DNA from: Solea solea
Taxonomy: Eukaryota > Chordata > Actinopteri > Pleuronectiformes > Soleidae
Assembly (NCBI RefSeq): GCF_958295425.1
Contig: NC_081147.1
Location: 5,849,290 to 5,913,289 of the forward strand
Direction of reading: 5' to 3'
Length of the DNA: 64,000 nt
The notes beneath the pieces are model-generated. The model saw only the letters and a list, made by a program, of their open reading frames with translations. It did no database searches and was not told the DNA's origin. The position numbers and the translations under genes were made by a program. Below, one piece after another: positions 34,730 through 46,810 of this stretch (position 1 is its first letter; each line of letters opens with the position of its first letter).

Positions 34730-35045
34730 AATGGGAGATTCGGAGCCCGAGAGCTGATGGTGGACCTGGTCATTTGTCACGCCTGCTCCCCTCCAACTCT
34801 CTGACATGATTGATGCTGGGACTCACCGCGCTCTGATCCACCACCCTGCCAGCTCTGGATTAAAAATCCATCCTTGCTGACGTTTACATATTAAAGTTAG
34901 TAGTTAGGGCAGTTTTCCACGTTGAAACAAAAAGAGGCCCCTGTGTGCTGACTATTATCGATTACTGACAATGCGTTTGTTGTGAGACCAAATGAGGACA
35001 AGCAGAGCATTTTCTGTATATGCTGATGATATTAGACACTGAATG
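34730..35045. promoter_or_regulatory. Candidate conserved non-coding element
   Basis: A complex, repeat-free block of balanced composition in an AT-rich setting. It includes CTGGATTAAAAATCCATCC, TGACTATTATCGATTACTG and TTTACATATTAAAG, which contain homeobox- and GATA/CUT-like cores. No open frame of note. The call rests on texture alone. Confidence 0.2.
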
Positions 35046-35236
35046 AAAGTTGTTTTCCATCATGTCTGGATGACTTGTTTTTGTAGCAGTCAGAATATAA
35101 TGTTTATTTTAAAATGAATGCATGGTGACAATGTATTACCATTATTACCGGTATGTCAGTCATAAACACAGATGAACAAGTATTTATACTGCGCATGCAA
35201 TACAACTGTTTTGCTTTTATTTTGCGAAGAGATACG

Positions 35237-35347
35237 ATTGTTTTCTCGTTATAACGAGAAACTATCACGTTATAACGAGATACATCGTTTTCTTATCTCG
35301 AAAAAACAAGATAGTTTCTCGTTTTAAGGAGATAGTTTCTCGTTCTA
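35237..35347. repeat. Cluster of CTCGTTATAACGAG palindromes
   Basis: TTTCTCGTTATAACGAGAAA at 35242-35261 is a perfect 20-bp palindrome. It is followed by CGTTATAACG (35268-35277) and by variants TATCTCGAAAAAACAAGATAG, TTTCTCGTTTTAAGGAGATAG and TTTCTCGTTC. The same ACGAGAAACTATC / GATAGTTTCTCG unit alternates in both orientations. Confidence 0.85.
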
Positions 35348-37244
35348 ACCTAATACTAAGCACCCCACTTTTTGTGTATGTGTGGCACTGGCAGCATTAC
35401 GCTTCCGTAGAACTCAGCAGCCTGGGGCCTGTGGGTGATCCAGCCCCCTCAGGACTCTTTTCCCACAGGTCTGAGTTACACCATAACAGTACACAGACAC
35501 ACTGCACCTGCCTGAAAAATGATGATCTAACAATCCCAACACACTGTACATAAAGAAGCCTGAGTACTGAAGGTTTTAAGGAGTTACTTTACCTGGGTTT
35601 GTTGCTGACTAGTTTGACTAGTTGTTGTTTGGGGGGGTGGTGTATTTATAAGCATTTTGGGCTTCTAGCCTCACCTGCACAATATGTTATCTATGTTGAT
35701 TTATGTTATTCTTTTATATAATGTGCAGATGAACTAAACTATAGAGCTCTGGAAGTCACGTGACTCAGTTTGCTCACAGCGCCACATTCACTGGAAAAGC
35801 TCCTGAAAAATGAACGGCACCACTGCAGGTTTCAAGCTTTAATAGTTCAATTGGCACTTTAAATCTGCAGAGATGGAGCAAAAAAATCACAGAATTGACA
35901 GACTGAATACATCTGATCCTTACACTCATGTTAATATATATCACAAGATTTAGGTGGGGAAATATCGCAATATAGTATTACATCCTCAATTTTCTGATTT
36001 TTTCTGATTCTACACCAGAGAACGCTTACACATCACAATAAAAGCATGTCAATATATATATTTATATATGTATATATATATATATATATATACATACATA
36101 CAGTATATATATGCTCTGTACTTACCACACGGCTTGGATTCAGTTCAACAGCAAGACAGCTTATTTTGATTTACCATGAGAAATGAAGGCAAAGTAAGGG
36201 AGAAGGACGTTGCCTATGAAAAATTAAACCTTTGTCGGCTGAGGAAGTTAAGGATAGGGTCATGGTAGTTGGAAATGATTAGAGCTGCAGCAGCTGATGG
36301 TCTTTTAAAAGGCGTGATCTCTGAATTGTCTGAAAGTGCCCGCAGGCTGATGAGGGCTCAGAGATGTTATGATTGTAAGGAAGTCTCACTTCACATTGAG
36401 TTGGAGGAGTTAAAAGGAAACTCATGGGGTCTTTTTTTTCTGCTTTTGCCTGCCAAACAACGGCTTGCTTTCTTCAAGGCCTAGAATACATTTTCATAGA
36501 CCCTTATATATTAAAGCATATTCTGACTTCTAATGTCAAGTATACTTCAACTTTAGTGTGTGGCCTTTGGAGAGGTCATACAAAGGTGTATACAGGGTTG
36601 CTATATTTGGTACTGAATTCTCAAATAGCTGCGCATTTGTTTAAATTGTGTGAAATGGTGATCAGTGTCTTGTGCAAAAAAAAAACAACACTCAAAAAAA
36701 TGACACTCTCAAAGCACTTGTTTTGTCGACAAAGCAAAATGACAAAGTACTGTCACAGAGCAGCAAGAAAACGAGAAAAATATTTAACATTTAACATTTA
36801 ACATTTATGAAGCTGAAATTGCAGAACTTGTTTTGAAACCCATTCAAACTGGAATTAATTGAATAAGAAAACAGCTGATGATTGATTTCGCAGTCAGTTA
36901 ATCAACCCATTTCTGCAGCCCTATTTTTTTTATCAGTATTGTTATTATTATTATTACCAGATAGGAAATTGTAGGTTGTTTTTTACTCTGTGAGTTGTTT
37001 TCTGTTTGCACTGAATATCTTTATTTTACAATTTTGTTTCCTGACCTGAGGCCCCACACTCACAAAACTCACAGGTGTCCACTACCAAGTAAAACTGTGG
37101 ACATGTCTCTGTGTGGGTATGTTTTGGTTGATCTCATTTGTGGGTTTAAGTGTGTGTCTAACAACTGACAATTATTGATGTATGTTCGATCTATGCCAAT
37201 TACTTATCATTTTTGGATAAAAATAAAATAATAATAATGATAAA

Positions 37245-37275
<31 letters not shown>

Positions 37276-38240
37276 CAAAAGTGATTACTAATCCAGTCAA
37301 ATTAATGTATCATACGCAGCAACAGAACAGAATATCTCCATTGTCTTTGCCCATTCACTGCATCAAGACTGGTGTATGTTTACAATAAATTATGATTCAT
37401 AATAATTCAAATTATGTTCATTATGTCAATGTTCCAAATGAATAATGTGATCATAAATCACACATAAGAGTCTTAGTGAGCGTTTGAAAATGCTAATAAT
37501 TATACTGTATATATATCTTGCTCAAGACAAGGTTGTACATTTCCCACATTATTTTTAATAAAGCCCTTAACCTGTTTGGTAAACACAGTCTGTAACAATC
37601 TTCCTGTTTCATCTCTGCAGTCTGTGAGACCCTGCTGAGAAAACCCTGGGTGACATCGCTGTTCTCTGACTTTGGAAGGTGCTTCCATGAGGCAAAGCAG
37701 TACCTGGAGAAAAGTGATATTCATAAAGCATCAGAGCAACAAAGAGTTGCTTCAAGTGATGAAATTTGAAGGAAATTCTTAGAATTATGATGCTTTTTAT
37801 GAATAGATCCAGATAAAAGATGAAAGATCCTCACAGAGATCCTAACGTTAAACACTGTCAGGGGCAGAGATGAGGACTTTACAGAGGTGAACTGTTTCTT
37901 TAGTCGAGGATAAAAAGTTATTAGAGATAACTTTTTAGTAGTTGGGAGAATAAGAGCACACCATATATGTGTGCTGCAGACTTCCTTCTTGCTGTCATTG
38001 TGTTCACACGCTCTATGGAATAATGTTTGTGCAGTTTGCATCTTTGGTGCGAGTAGCATGATGTAGAATTGAAAGCCTTTAATGTCATAGTACAGGATAT
38101 AGAGCTCCGAAACTGACTCGGTTTCCATGTTGGCAGCCTAAGATGCAGCAAAAAATAACTGGGACAGGTGCAGGACTGACTGAAGACTTTATATGTGATA
38201 CCTTTTAATGCCTCCAGTGTACTTCTTACAAGTTTGGCAG
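35348..38240. other. No gene seen; AT microsatellites
   Basis: Contains (TA)n-rich runs at 36051-36113 and 37248-37276, and ATTTAAC repeated four times at about 36782-36807. Open frames of 122-135 codons (minus strand, 37721-38289) and 125 codons (plus, 36424-36801) show no protein motif. The former run antisense to the pseudo-exon copy at 38241. Confidence 0.5.
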
Positions 38241-38332
38241 TAGCCAGAGAGGACATTATTCCAGACGTGCAGTATTTTGACATCTTCAATTTCTTATTAA
38301 CTTACCTTGATCTTTCACAGAGTCACTGAAAG
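38241..38332 (+). pseudogene. Pseudo-exon fragment of the same multicopy gene, copy 3
   Basis: The frame reads REDIIPDVQYFDIFNFLLTY, then shifts so that RVTER(...) replaces the expected KESLK. AGAGTCACTGAAAG at the end matches copies 1 and 2 exactly, and homology stops there where a SINE fragment begins. It is the most truncated of the three local copies. Confidence 0.6.
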
Positions 38333-38522
38333 GCAGGGTATCCCCAAATCTGCATGTTTTTGGACTGTGGGAGGAAACCGGAGAACCCGGAGAAAACCCA
38401 CGCACACACGGGGCAATACATTTCTTAAACGTGTAATTTTTGCACAAGGCTTTAGAGAAGAAACAGGGTCTGAACTTGTGTCTTGTGTGTAGAGATTCGT
38501 TGACAGTTTTACCAACTGCTGT
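38333..38522 (-). mobile_element. tRNA-headed SINE fragment interrupting the pseudo-exon
   Basis: CTGCATGTTTTTGGACTGTGG, then GAGGAAACCGGAGAACCCGG and AACCCACGCACACACGGGG belong to the 17538-17835 SINE family on the minus strand. GACAGTTTTACCAACTGCTG at the far end corresponds to the tRNA-like head. The tail third is absent. Confidence 0.65.
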
Positions 38523-39216
38523 CAATGAAAAGTAACTAAAGTCAGACTAAAAAGACACAAGATATCAGAGCTCATTCTTGTCAGTGTCTCTCCACTCGCA
38601 GTATATATAGTTAGATGGATCTCACTTGTGAGGCAGAATTTTGCTTCTCGTAAAGTATTTAGGTTTATGACAGAAAGTCGGTAGATTTGTCGCTAGCCGC
38701 TTTTTTAAAAAGAGAAAAAAAGTCACTGTAAAGTCCCTAAATAGTCACACGGAAATGGCACGAAACATAAACAAACAGACATTATTTTCCTTTCTATCCC
38801 CTGGCTCGGTTCATTCTGTCTCCGTTTCTGTTATTATATGTAATGCTTACGTCTTCTTCTCTGTTTTTGGCGTAATATCACATTACAACTTGTCCTGGCA
38901 TATACCACATGCGTTACCTGAAACGATGCCGACTTCACAGGGAACCTTTTCAAAATGGCAAAGAGAAAGATTGTTTGTCTTTCATGGCGTTTCTGTCTGG
39001 ATGCATTAATGTGCCTTATTATTCTTTGTTCTTTTCTGCTTCCTGAAACTGCACTGTAACACAAGCAAAATGTCTTTCAGTGATTTTTACTGGCAGTGCT
39101 ATTTATTGTTTGAACGTTACTGGGCAACACAACACCACTGTCAGTAACATGTTCCAATACTTTTGCTCAAATGGGTGGGTTCAAACAAAAGGTGCAATCT
39201 TCCAGTTGTGTATCAG
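38523..39216. other. No gene seen
   Basis: Opposed open frames of 76-84 codons at 38755-39064 lack motifs. No repeats recognised. Confidence 0.5.
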
Positions 39217-39442
39217 AAATACTTTTGGAGATCACATTATATATTATGTTTCTTCTTTTATATTCTTTTGTTTTTGTCTTTTTTTATTATTTATTTATTT
39301 ATTTATTTTCCCTTGTTTTTCAATTGCTGTTGTTTGGTGGTGTGTTTGGGTTCATAATCTTTGTATAATGATATACTGGTGAGGAAGTTGTTGTATGTAA
39401 ACTTGTTTGTCAATAAAAAAAATAAAAAAAATACTTTTGGAG
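39217..39442 (+). mobile_element. Short 5'-truncated LINE with 14-bp TSD
   Basis: AAATACTTTTGGAG is repeated exactly at 39217-39230 and 39429-39442. The 198-bp insert between ends in GTCAATAAAAAAAATAAAAA, so it is a plus-strand retroposon with a poly(A) tail. Its body is T-rich, including (ATTT)n at 39283-39308, and ends like the 3' untranslated region of fish L1-type elements. TSD length and tail fit L1-type target-primed insertion. Confidence 0.85.
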
Positions 39443-40560
39443 GGCACTTTATACAGTATATACAGTGTATATATATACATATATAGTAATACTAATACAA
39501 CACACTCTTTCAAAATTAGAGACGGAAAAATTATCAGTACAATACGTATTACTGTTGTTATTATTTGGATTCATGTTTTTATTATTTCCTTGTTTTCCCT
39601 GTTTCTTAAAAAAATGTATAAAGAAATAAGTGCTTTCCAAAAAATACATAGCAAAAAGAATAAATATAAACACAGATAGTAAATTATAAATAAAGTAAAA
39701 GTAGCTTGTACAAGCGTTAAGGCAGTTGAACGAGAATAAGAAGAAGAACAGGATATGGTAGTGTTATTTTAGTGTGTTTTTTTGGGTGGGGGGGGGGTAT
39801 CTCACACACATACAGTACATGGGGATATGCCGTTTTTCCACTGCATGGTCTCAGCTCGCCCTCCTGTTAGCCTGTCTAAGACTGTTTTGGCAAAAAACAA
39901 AAATCTTAGTGAGCTTAGCCGGAAAATACAGTACATCCTTCCATTAAATGTGCATATCTTCCCAAACGCCATCTCACACCATGTTATCTACAAGACTGGC
40001 TTGTTAAGTTTGGATAAAAGGAAATGACTTTCTTTCTAAAGTAGGACATAAACTATGTCACTCTGAGCTCAGACTCACTCATTTGCATATAAAGGGGGAG
40101 GAAGCTGCACCTGGTACTAAAGAAACACAACCAGGTTTTTAAGGTAGATGAGTCTTTAGTAGTCCTGCTATAACAGACCACTCCACTACCGCTCTCTTTT
40201 TTTTTTTCTTTATTTAAAAACACACATTTACCTGACATCACCGTCAACCAGATTTCCATAGCATATAAATCAGCTTCCTGACACATGAATCTAACTTGGA
40301 TTGGTAATCAATCATAGTGACATCCACGTGGAGTGAGGGCTGAAATATGTCTGGACTCACTGTACTGTGAACATGGTGCTTGTTTGTGCGGGCCATTCTG
40401 GTGTCAGTGTTGTCCCATGAACGTTTCGTTTTAGTTACAAATCAACTCAAAATAACCAACTGGAGAAGGAACGACGCTGATTCTGCCGCTGGACTTGACA
40501 GAGTCAATAGAAAATAGTGCACTGACATGGTCATTACGAGCTTCTGAGGTTCAACCTGAG
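39443..40560. other. No gene seen
   Basis: AT-rich with a short G-run near 39788. A poly-T tract at about 40197-40210 has no flanking duplication. Open frames of up to 90 codons have no motif. Confidence 0.5.
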
Positions 40561-40692
40561 CATCATAATGGTGATTTAAGTGTTTTGAACGTTGTTGCAT
40601 GGTTGATGGTGCATACTCGTCTGAGTATTTCAGAAATTGTTGATTTTCAGGTGCAACCATGTGTAGTTTTTCTGGAAGAAATAATTGGGAAT
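40561..40692 (+). pseudogene. Tc1/mariner transposase N-terminal relic
   Basis: In one frame the sequence reads GDLSVLNVVAWLMVHTRLSI followed by SEIVDFQVQPCVVF. This parallels the first helix-turn-helix of fish Tc1/mariner transposases (KGDLSDFERGMVVGARRAGL then SISETADLLGFS). No stop falls inside this short piece, but the residues for the second DNA-binding helix and the DDE domain are missing. The 78-codon frame at 40495-40731 embeds it. Confidence 0.6.
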
Positions 40693-42376
40693 TTAACAGC
40701 CATTTGGAATGACCCTTTTCCAACTGGTTAGTTTTGTGTCACAAATGCAAAGCTGTTCAAGGTTAAGCATGCGTTAAGTTGAAGTAGAGCAGACATGGTT
40801 GACATGAAAGAGACATAGCACAACATAATAATGGGTGATCATTGTTGTTAATATCAATAAATATGGAAAAAGAATAGTTTACTCAAATTCAGTGCTTTAT
40901 ATCATTTATTCTGTTTATATGCTAACAGCAGAAAGTTCATTTTACATTATATACGTACTATGCCACTGGATGGGTGAGCAATTTATGATGGCTGATCTAC
41001 TGCATCTCACACGTCTGCTGCTGTTTTACACACATATTGTCTTTTTGAAATGTCCATGAATTATTTAAATGTTTAATACACTCTAATGCACTCAACCAGG
41101 AATCTTCAGTATGAAGCCAGGTATCAAATATCCTGCAAGTGTTTGAACAAAACAAAAAGCCTTAAAAATGAATAGGCTATGGGAACAGAGAAAGTAATGC
41201 TTTGCATGTTCGCAAATTCTGTTTCAGAGGATTGTTTTTATATCTCTGTTTTAAAATAACCACTTAAAATAACTTGTAACACAACGGTTGTGTTTACCAG
41301 GAACTACACTAAATTACCTTTATTGAAGGTCTAACGAATGATGAAGCAGTCTCTCTCTCAGCAGCACAGGAGCATTCTCTTTGACTCATGCTCTCCACTC
41401 ACGATGAAAGCCAGCAGTCAAATGTCTACATGCATAGACATTTGACTTTTTACGAGTATTATGAAACAGTGAAGCTCTATGAACACATATGTAGTCAGTT
41501 AAAGAGCATGTGTTATTGTGTTTATGATGTATTTAGATAAACGTCTAACATGAACACAGATTTAGCACATATCGGGAAGTGGGGAGCCATTTGCTATCAA
41601 TGCCACCCTTGCATTAACTCACTGGCTGGTTAGAGAGGGAAGCTCTCTGTACAGTCACAAGCCTTTGCAGCTGCTGTTGCCATCCTCTTCCTCTCTGTCT
41701 GACAGAAGTCGTGGAGTGCACAGCACTTCAGGTGGCAATCATGGTTGGCACTAAAGTGAAATAAAAAGTTCCTCCTTTTTAGAAGAACCCCCTGACTTCA
41801 GCAACCAGAAAGGTAATCTCTACTTCCACTCTGACTGAGAGGAGGAAGACATTAGTGCTCAAGCGACTATGAATTTTGAACAGCTTTATAAAATGAGTTT
41901 TTTTTTCGTGTTCGTATGTGTTGAGTCCAAGTTATGATTAATTTTATAGTGCATTTAAACAAAAACAAAACACAGGAGTAGCGGTAATTGTGCAGAAGTG
42001 ACAAAATAGACCTTTTTTATTATATTTTTGTTCATAGAAACGAGTGAAGCGAACTTTGGAAATGTGATGTATTTCTGATTTTTAAAGATTTTACAAATCT
42101 TTAAAAATCTTTTTGCTCAGGTGTGTTTATTATAGAAGGTAAACTTGTCTAAAAAATGGAAATCATGTCATCAGATTGCCTGATGACACATAAATTGCAC
42201 TTCATACAGCCTCTGTATGTTGTTAAAATAGTAATGGAAAACAGCAGCCTGTGTTCTAAGGGTTAAAGGACTGCTGCTCAGGAATCAGAGGAGGGGAGTT
42301 TGGGATTCCCTTAATCGGCCTTCAGTCAAGAAGTGGTCAGTCAGGGTCACCACTAGGATATTTATGTCCTTCCCTA
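40693..42376. other. No gene seen; one hairpin
   Basis: Mostly AT-rich unique sequence. A perfect hairpin at 41416-41447 is listed separately. No open frame of interest. Confidence 0.5.
41416..41447. repeat. Perfect 13-bp inverted repeat
   Basis: AGTCAAATGTCTA (41416-41428) and its exact complement TAGACATTTGACT (41435-41447) flank the 6-base loop CATGCA. Confidence 0.88.
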
Positions 42377-42480
42377 CCCCTTTATCCGCCACAAGAAGGG
42401 TGGCAGGGGGCTGGAGTCAACCCTATCTGCGATAGGGCGAAAGGCTGGGTACACCATTGCAGGACCATCTCAGTGTTCTT
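42377..42480 (-). mobile_element. tRNA-headed SINE, tail-side fragment
   Basis: CCTTTATCCGCC, GGGGGCTGGAGTC, CTGCGATAGGGCGAAAGGCTG and GGGTACACC follow the tail end of the 17538-17835 family on the minus strand. The head is lost. Confidence 0.65.
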
Positions 42481-43401
42481 CACACACACAAAGAAACAAG
42501 GACATAAGTTAGTAAGTTATGCGTTATACAAAGTCTTTTAGTTTACATGCATCCTCCCATAACCTTAGGGGTATGAGAAGCTGCCTCAAAATGTTTGCAG
42601 ATATCCAATGCCTCCTTTTTCAGATGGTACATTCATCAGCTGTTAAAATGATCCTTTCACCATGCCTTTACAAAACATGGAGACTACTTTTTTAGCACTG
42701 ATCTTCTGTCCAGCTGCCCAGTACGACCACGATTAGCATGATGAGTGGTCTCATGGTCACCTCCTCTGGGATCCAGTGCCTCTGCCTCTCCATTAGATTA
42801 CATAACTTTATCAATGAATCAATGAAGTTCGAACATTCAGAAGTTTTGCTTCCATGCTTGATCAGTGAACTTCATGAGAACTACCATCTCCCAGCAGTCT
42901 TCACTTCTGACCTTCATCCACTAGCTCATGATCTTTGGTGGAGGAGTGGGCAGTAAATTGAATGTGCTTGGATTGATGTGAATGTCCTCCTGCCCTCTTC
43001 CCCTGTTTATTGAATGCAGCATGACCCGATGAGCCTGTAGCTTCATTATGAAGTACAGAAGAAACAAAAGTATTGTTTGAAGAAAATGATGTAGGTTGAT
43101 TTTCAAAAGAAAAAAAAATAAATAATAATAAACAGTGAAATGAAAGCCATGAAATGGGAGGAAATTAAAATAGATGGTAAACAGAGAGAAGGAGACGAGG
43201 AGAGAAATATTTAAGGGCGGGCACTGTCAGCAACGTTGTTATTCTCAAAACCCAGAAATATCCTGCATGTAGACAAAATGTAATGGATGTTTTAGTTTAA
43301 TGTATTCAAGTTGGCTACCTTTGTTTCCAAAGCCTTGACAAATACCAGGGGTATTGTTTCTTTAGTATTTTCTGTGAATTGAGTTCTACTGCTCTGTATG
43401 T
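42481..43401. other. No gene seen
   Basis: Short open frames only (72 codons at 42738-42956). No recognised repeat. Confidence 0.5.
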
Positions 43402-44246
43402 TTAAAGATCCCATAGACCAGAAACTCCAATTAACGTTGCTTTTAGGTATGTATCTGCATAATTACCTCGTCTATGAAGCCCTAAAGTTTCATAACAAAC
43501 AGTTCAGCCAGTGCAGGTTTTTATCGTTTTCCTGAGCCTCAACTGCTCGTTCTGTTGCTGCAGTAGAAACCAACACTAGACACTTCATAAGCTGCTAAAC
43601 GTCTAATTAAGGACTCAGCACCAAACTCAATCTGAAAGAAGGAGCAGTGTCTACTATCCATGATGGATTTCTTGATGACAGAGATAAGTATGTCAAATGT
43701 TATTTAATTAGACATGTGTGCATGCTTGTTCTCCTGTGTAACATGAGCTAACGCCGGCTAACAGCTAACTGCTACATGACTAAAAGGGAAGTGTCTGTGT
43801 CTGCCCCCTGTCAGCACAAAGTTACAGGCTAACAGCTCATTGTGTGTGAAGTATGTTCATTAGCTGACAGTAACATTGGAGCAGACAGCAGAGAAATCAT
43901 GAAAACAAAAAACTGCTAGTTGCAGCTAACTGCTAGCGCCGTGTTCAGCATGAACAGAGCCTCGCACTGGGAGGGGACAGGCCCTTTCCGACATGCCTGC
44001 GGTTTGGCCAATCACAAGACAGCGAGAAAGTTCTCGTTGGCTGGCCAATCACAAAACATTCCGTGTTATGGGGGTGTGGTTTAGCGCTCAATCAGCATGG
44101 CTGAAATAAGACACCCTGAGAGCAGAAGTAGACAGGCTCATTTACAGGAACTATGAGGTTTTTGACCCTAAAAAAAATTATATTTGTAAGTAGACTTCCA
44201 AAACTCACACATAAGTTTAGCTGGAACCATTCTATGGGATCTTTAA
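43402..44246. mobile_element. TTAA-target DNA transposon, 837 bp, non-autonomous
   Basis: The element spans 43406-44242. It starts AGATCCCATAGA and ends TCTATGGGATCT, a perfect 12-bp terminal inverted repeat, directly flanked by TTAA on both sides (43402-43405, 44243-44246). TTAA targets are used by Kolobok and piggyBac transposases; the teleost TTAAAGGTCCCAT-type ends I recall are usually assigned to Kolobok. There is no transposase frame. The interior is richer in GC and CCAAT (GGCCAATCACAA occurs twice, at 44016 and 44043) than the flanks, so the element may bring promoter-like sequence. Confidence 0.88.
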
Positions 44247-46545
44247 ATGATTGTTTGTTATAAGCCCATTTTGGCTCAGCTTATTCTTTGCATGACACAA
44301 TAATACAAAGAATCAATAAATGTTTACAATACAGATCCAATGCTTGGGACAAAGCTACTGTTCAGTAGGGGTGGATGATATGACATCATATGATACAACA
44401 TTATACTATGATGTTCCATCATTATATTGCAATAATTATATTTGTGACAATATTTCACAGAATTTCAAAAAAAATCTGTAAATTAAACAATATAAGGTTC
44501 ACAATTTAAAAGTATATTAATGATGCAAAATGAATGTGTAAAAAAAAATACAGAAATACCTTATTAGAAGAAAATGTGCACATGTAAACATAGAGCTATT
44601 ACACAGGGGAGGTGATGCTTACCTGTACAAATGACAAACTGCCTGCTCAGACAGTTGGTACAATGTTTAGATTAATGGATTTACGAACTCTGGTCATTAA
44701 TGAGCAAGAATTTGACATGGCTAGAGAGCTCAACACATGGGACATTTGGCTCTGGATTTGGCAAAGGATGAAGCTAGACACTGGGCTCAGACAGCAGACT
44801 GGCAAACATATTTTTACTAGATGAAATTATCAGTGTTACAATGTAGAAAATGACCAGACAGAATACAAAGTCTCAATACAAAGGTTTGCCAGATCTCTAA
44901 TTAGGCTTTGGTTTAAACATTTCCAAGTAAGCCGATAAAAACTTAAATGCATTGCAGAGTCATTTGAGGAGTGAATGCTGATTAAACCCATTCCCGCTGA
45001 TGAAAAACCTGTTTGTTTAAACCTGGGATTAACTGGTTTTGTTGACCAGCGGGAAAGGATTATAAATGTGCATGTGCCAAAGACACTGAGATCATAAAAC
45101 CTAATGGACTAATATATTCAAAAACATGGGAGAAGAAGGGAGGTATAATTATATTCATAAGAATGGCCATGATATGGGATAATAATTGGAAATCATTGGA
45201 AGTTATTTTATTGTAGCGTCTCAGAAATCCCACTTTAATAGTAGCATCAGTGTTTGTTAGAAATGCAAACCATCTACTGGGATTATCCCATTATCAGACT
45301 ATTGGATGGAGTGAGACGAATATTCAATGACTATACAACCAGTGACTGGTGAAGTGAGCCCAAACAGAAGCATGACAAATGTAAATTAATGGATGGCAAT
45401 TGTATCGGACCTTTACAAAACAATGGAGATGTGAACAGTGTCACTGTAAGTGACAACTCATGGTGTCACCCGTAAGAATCTACACTGTTTTGAAGCCTCA
45501 AGATTCCTGATTTGACCTTGTGCCAGAATGAGGTTTTGAAACCTTTTAGTAATACATGGAAATTCATTATATAATCATACATATTACATTTGCTTATGGT
45601 AAATTCTGTTTCCACTACTTGACTGTTACTGTTTTCTTTTTTCTTCTTTTTTGTGGCATTCACCTCATATGAAATTCTACATAGAAAGTCAAAACTAGCA
45701 TGAAACAAACTTGAGACACTTTCAGCCCCGAACAGTGGAAAATGTCAGAGATTTGGGTACTGATATATTATGAAGTTTATCATTTACATATGAGAAATTC
45801 AGCAAAAAGTTTGTCTTGGTCAGATCATTTCAGAGCAGCAGAAGAGTGTAGGCAAAATCACATATGCAGGAGGCAGAACACTAAACCAGTGATTTGCTGT
45901 GAATAATCAGAAGCAGAAGACTTTCTAGAGACTGTCCAGACGTTATTTCAAAACTGAAAGCAGCAGTACTAACTTGGATCCCCAGACAAAAATCCAGAAA
46001 TTATTATTTGGTTTTGGTCTTGTTCAGTCACATTAATTGACATAGTAATTTTAAGTTATTTTAGTGCAACATAGAGCAAAATGGGGCAGATTCAAAAGGC
46101 ATATTTGTATTAATTTATTGAAAATGTGATATGCTGTTAACATTTAATAAATTGGTCTATAGTAAGTTAAAATAAGTGATAATAAGTAGAAAATGTGTTT
46201 CAGATTGGGTTCTGTCAATATTGTTTCATCACAGTCGGGTTCGGACAGAAAAATCCGCACTCTAACATAAAACAGTCCAAAGTCAGTCAGCTTGCATTCA
46301 GCTTTATGCTTGTTGCAAAGTCTTGATTAATTGTCAATGAGTCAATGGAAGTTAAATGATTCAGGCCTCGTGGAAATTGAACCCCCGCAATGAGTCACAC
46401 AACGTGCTGAAGTTCTAATTAGTGATCAACAGGAAGACTGCTGAGGTCAGTCGTGCTAATACTATGTCATAACATAGACTCAATCATTGAGAGGAGAAAT
46501 GACATGTTAGAACAGTTCATTAAACAGTGGCTTTAGGAACCTTAT
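44247..46545. other. No gene seen; minor inverted repeat
   Basis: TTCCCGCTG near 44992 and CAGCGGGAA near 45047 form 9-bp arms about 46 bp apart. The 70- and 80-codon open frames have no motif. GGGGTGGATGATATGACATC at about 44369 resembles a common fish repeat phrase but lacks a partner end. Confidence 0.5.
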
Positions 46546-46810
46546 TGGGGTTTGTTTGATCACTGCGCACCAATTCCAAGTTGGGTGTGTGGTGATACGA
46601 CATTCCAGTGTTGTTTTTCCGGCCAATCAGCAGTGCGTCACAGAGGAAACACATGGCTCCTTTATATGCTGCGGAGGGTCGTTACTGCTACTGCTACTTC
46701 AAGAAGCTGCGTGTGTTGAATGAAGATGGACAAGGCAAAACACATTGCAGAAGAACTAAATTGGGATTGTTACAGCGCAAATCTTTGACAGTACTTTGTA
46801 ACAAATACAG
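46546..46810 (+). repeat. Dispersed repeat family C, copy 1
   Basis: Aligns with the reverse complement of 50985-51235. Shared blocks in order: GACATTCCAGTG, CGGCCAATCAGC, TACTGCTACTGCT, AGAAGCTGCGTGTGTT, GAATGAAGATGGACAAGG and AAACACATTGCAGAAGAACT. Both copies keep an ATG in a good context (GAAGATGGACAAGG) and then encode MDK(A/E)KHIAEEL before diverging. The element is unidentified; no ends are visible. Confidence 0.7.

Noticed and set aside
37721..38289. 135- and 122-codon minus-strand frames
   Set aside because: No motif, and partly antisense to the plus-strand pseudo-exon at 38241.
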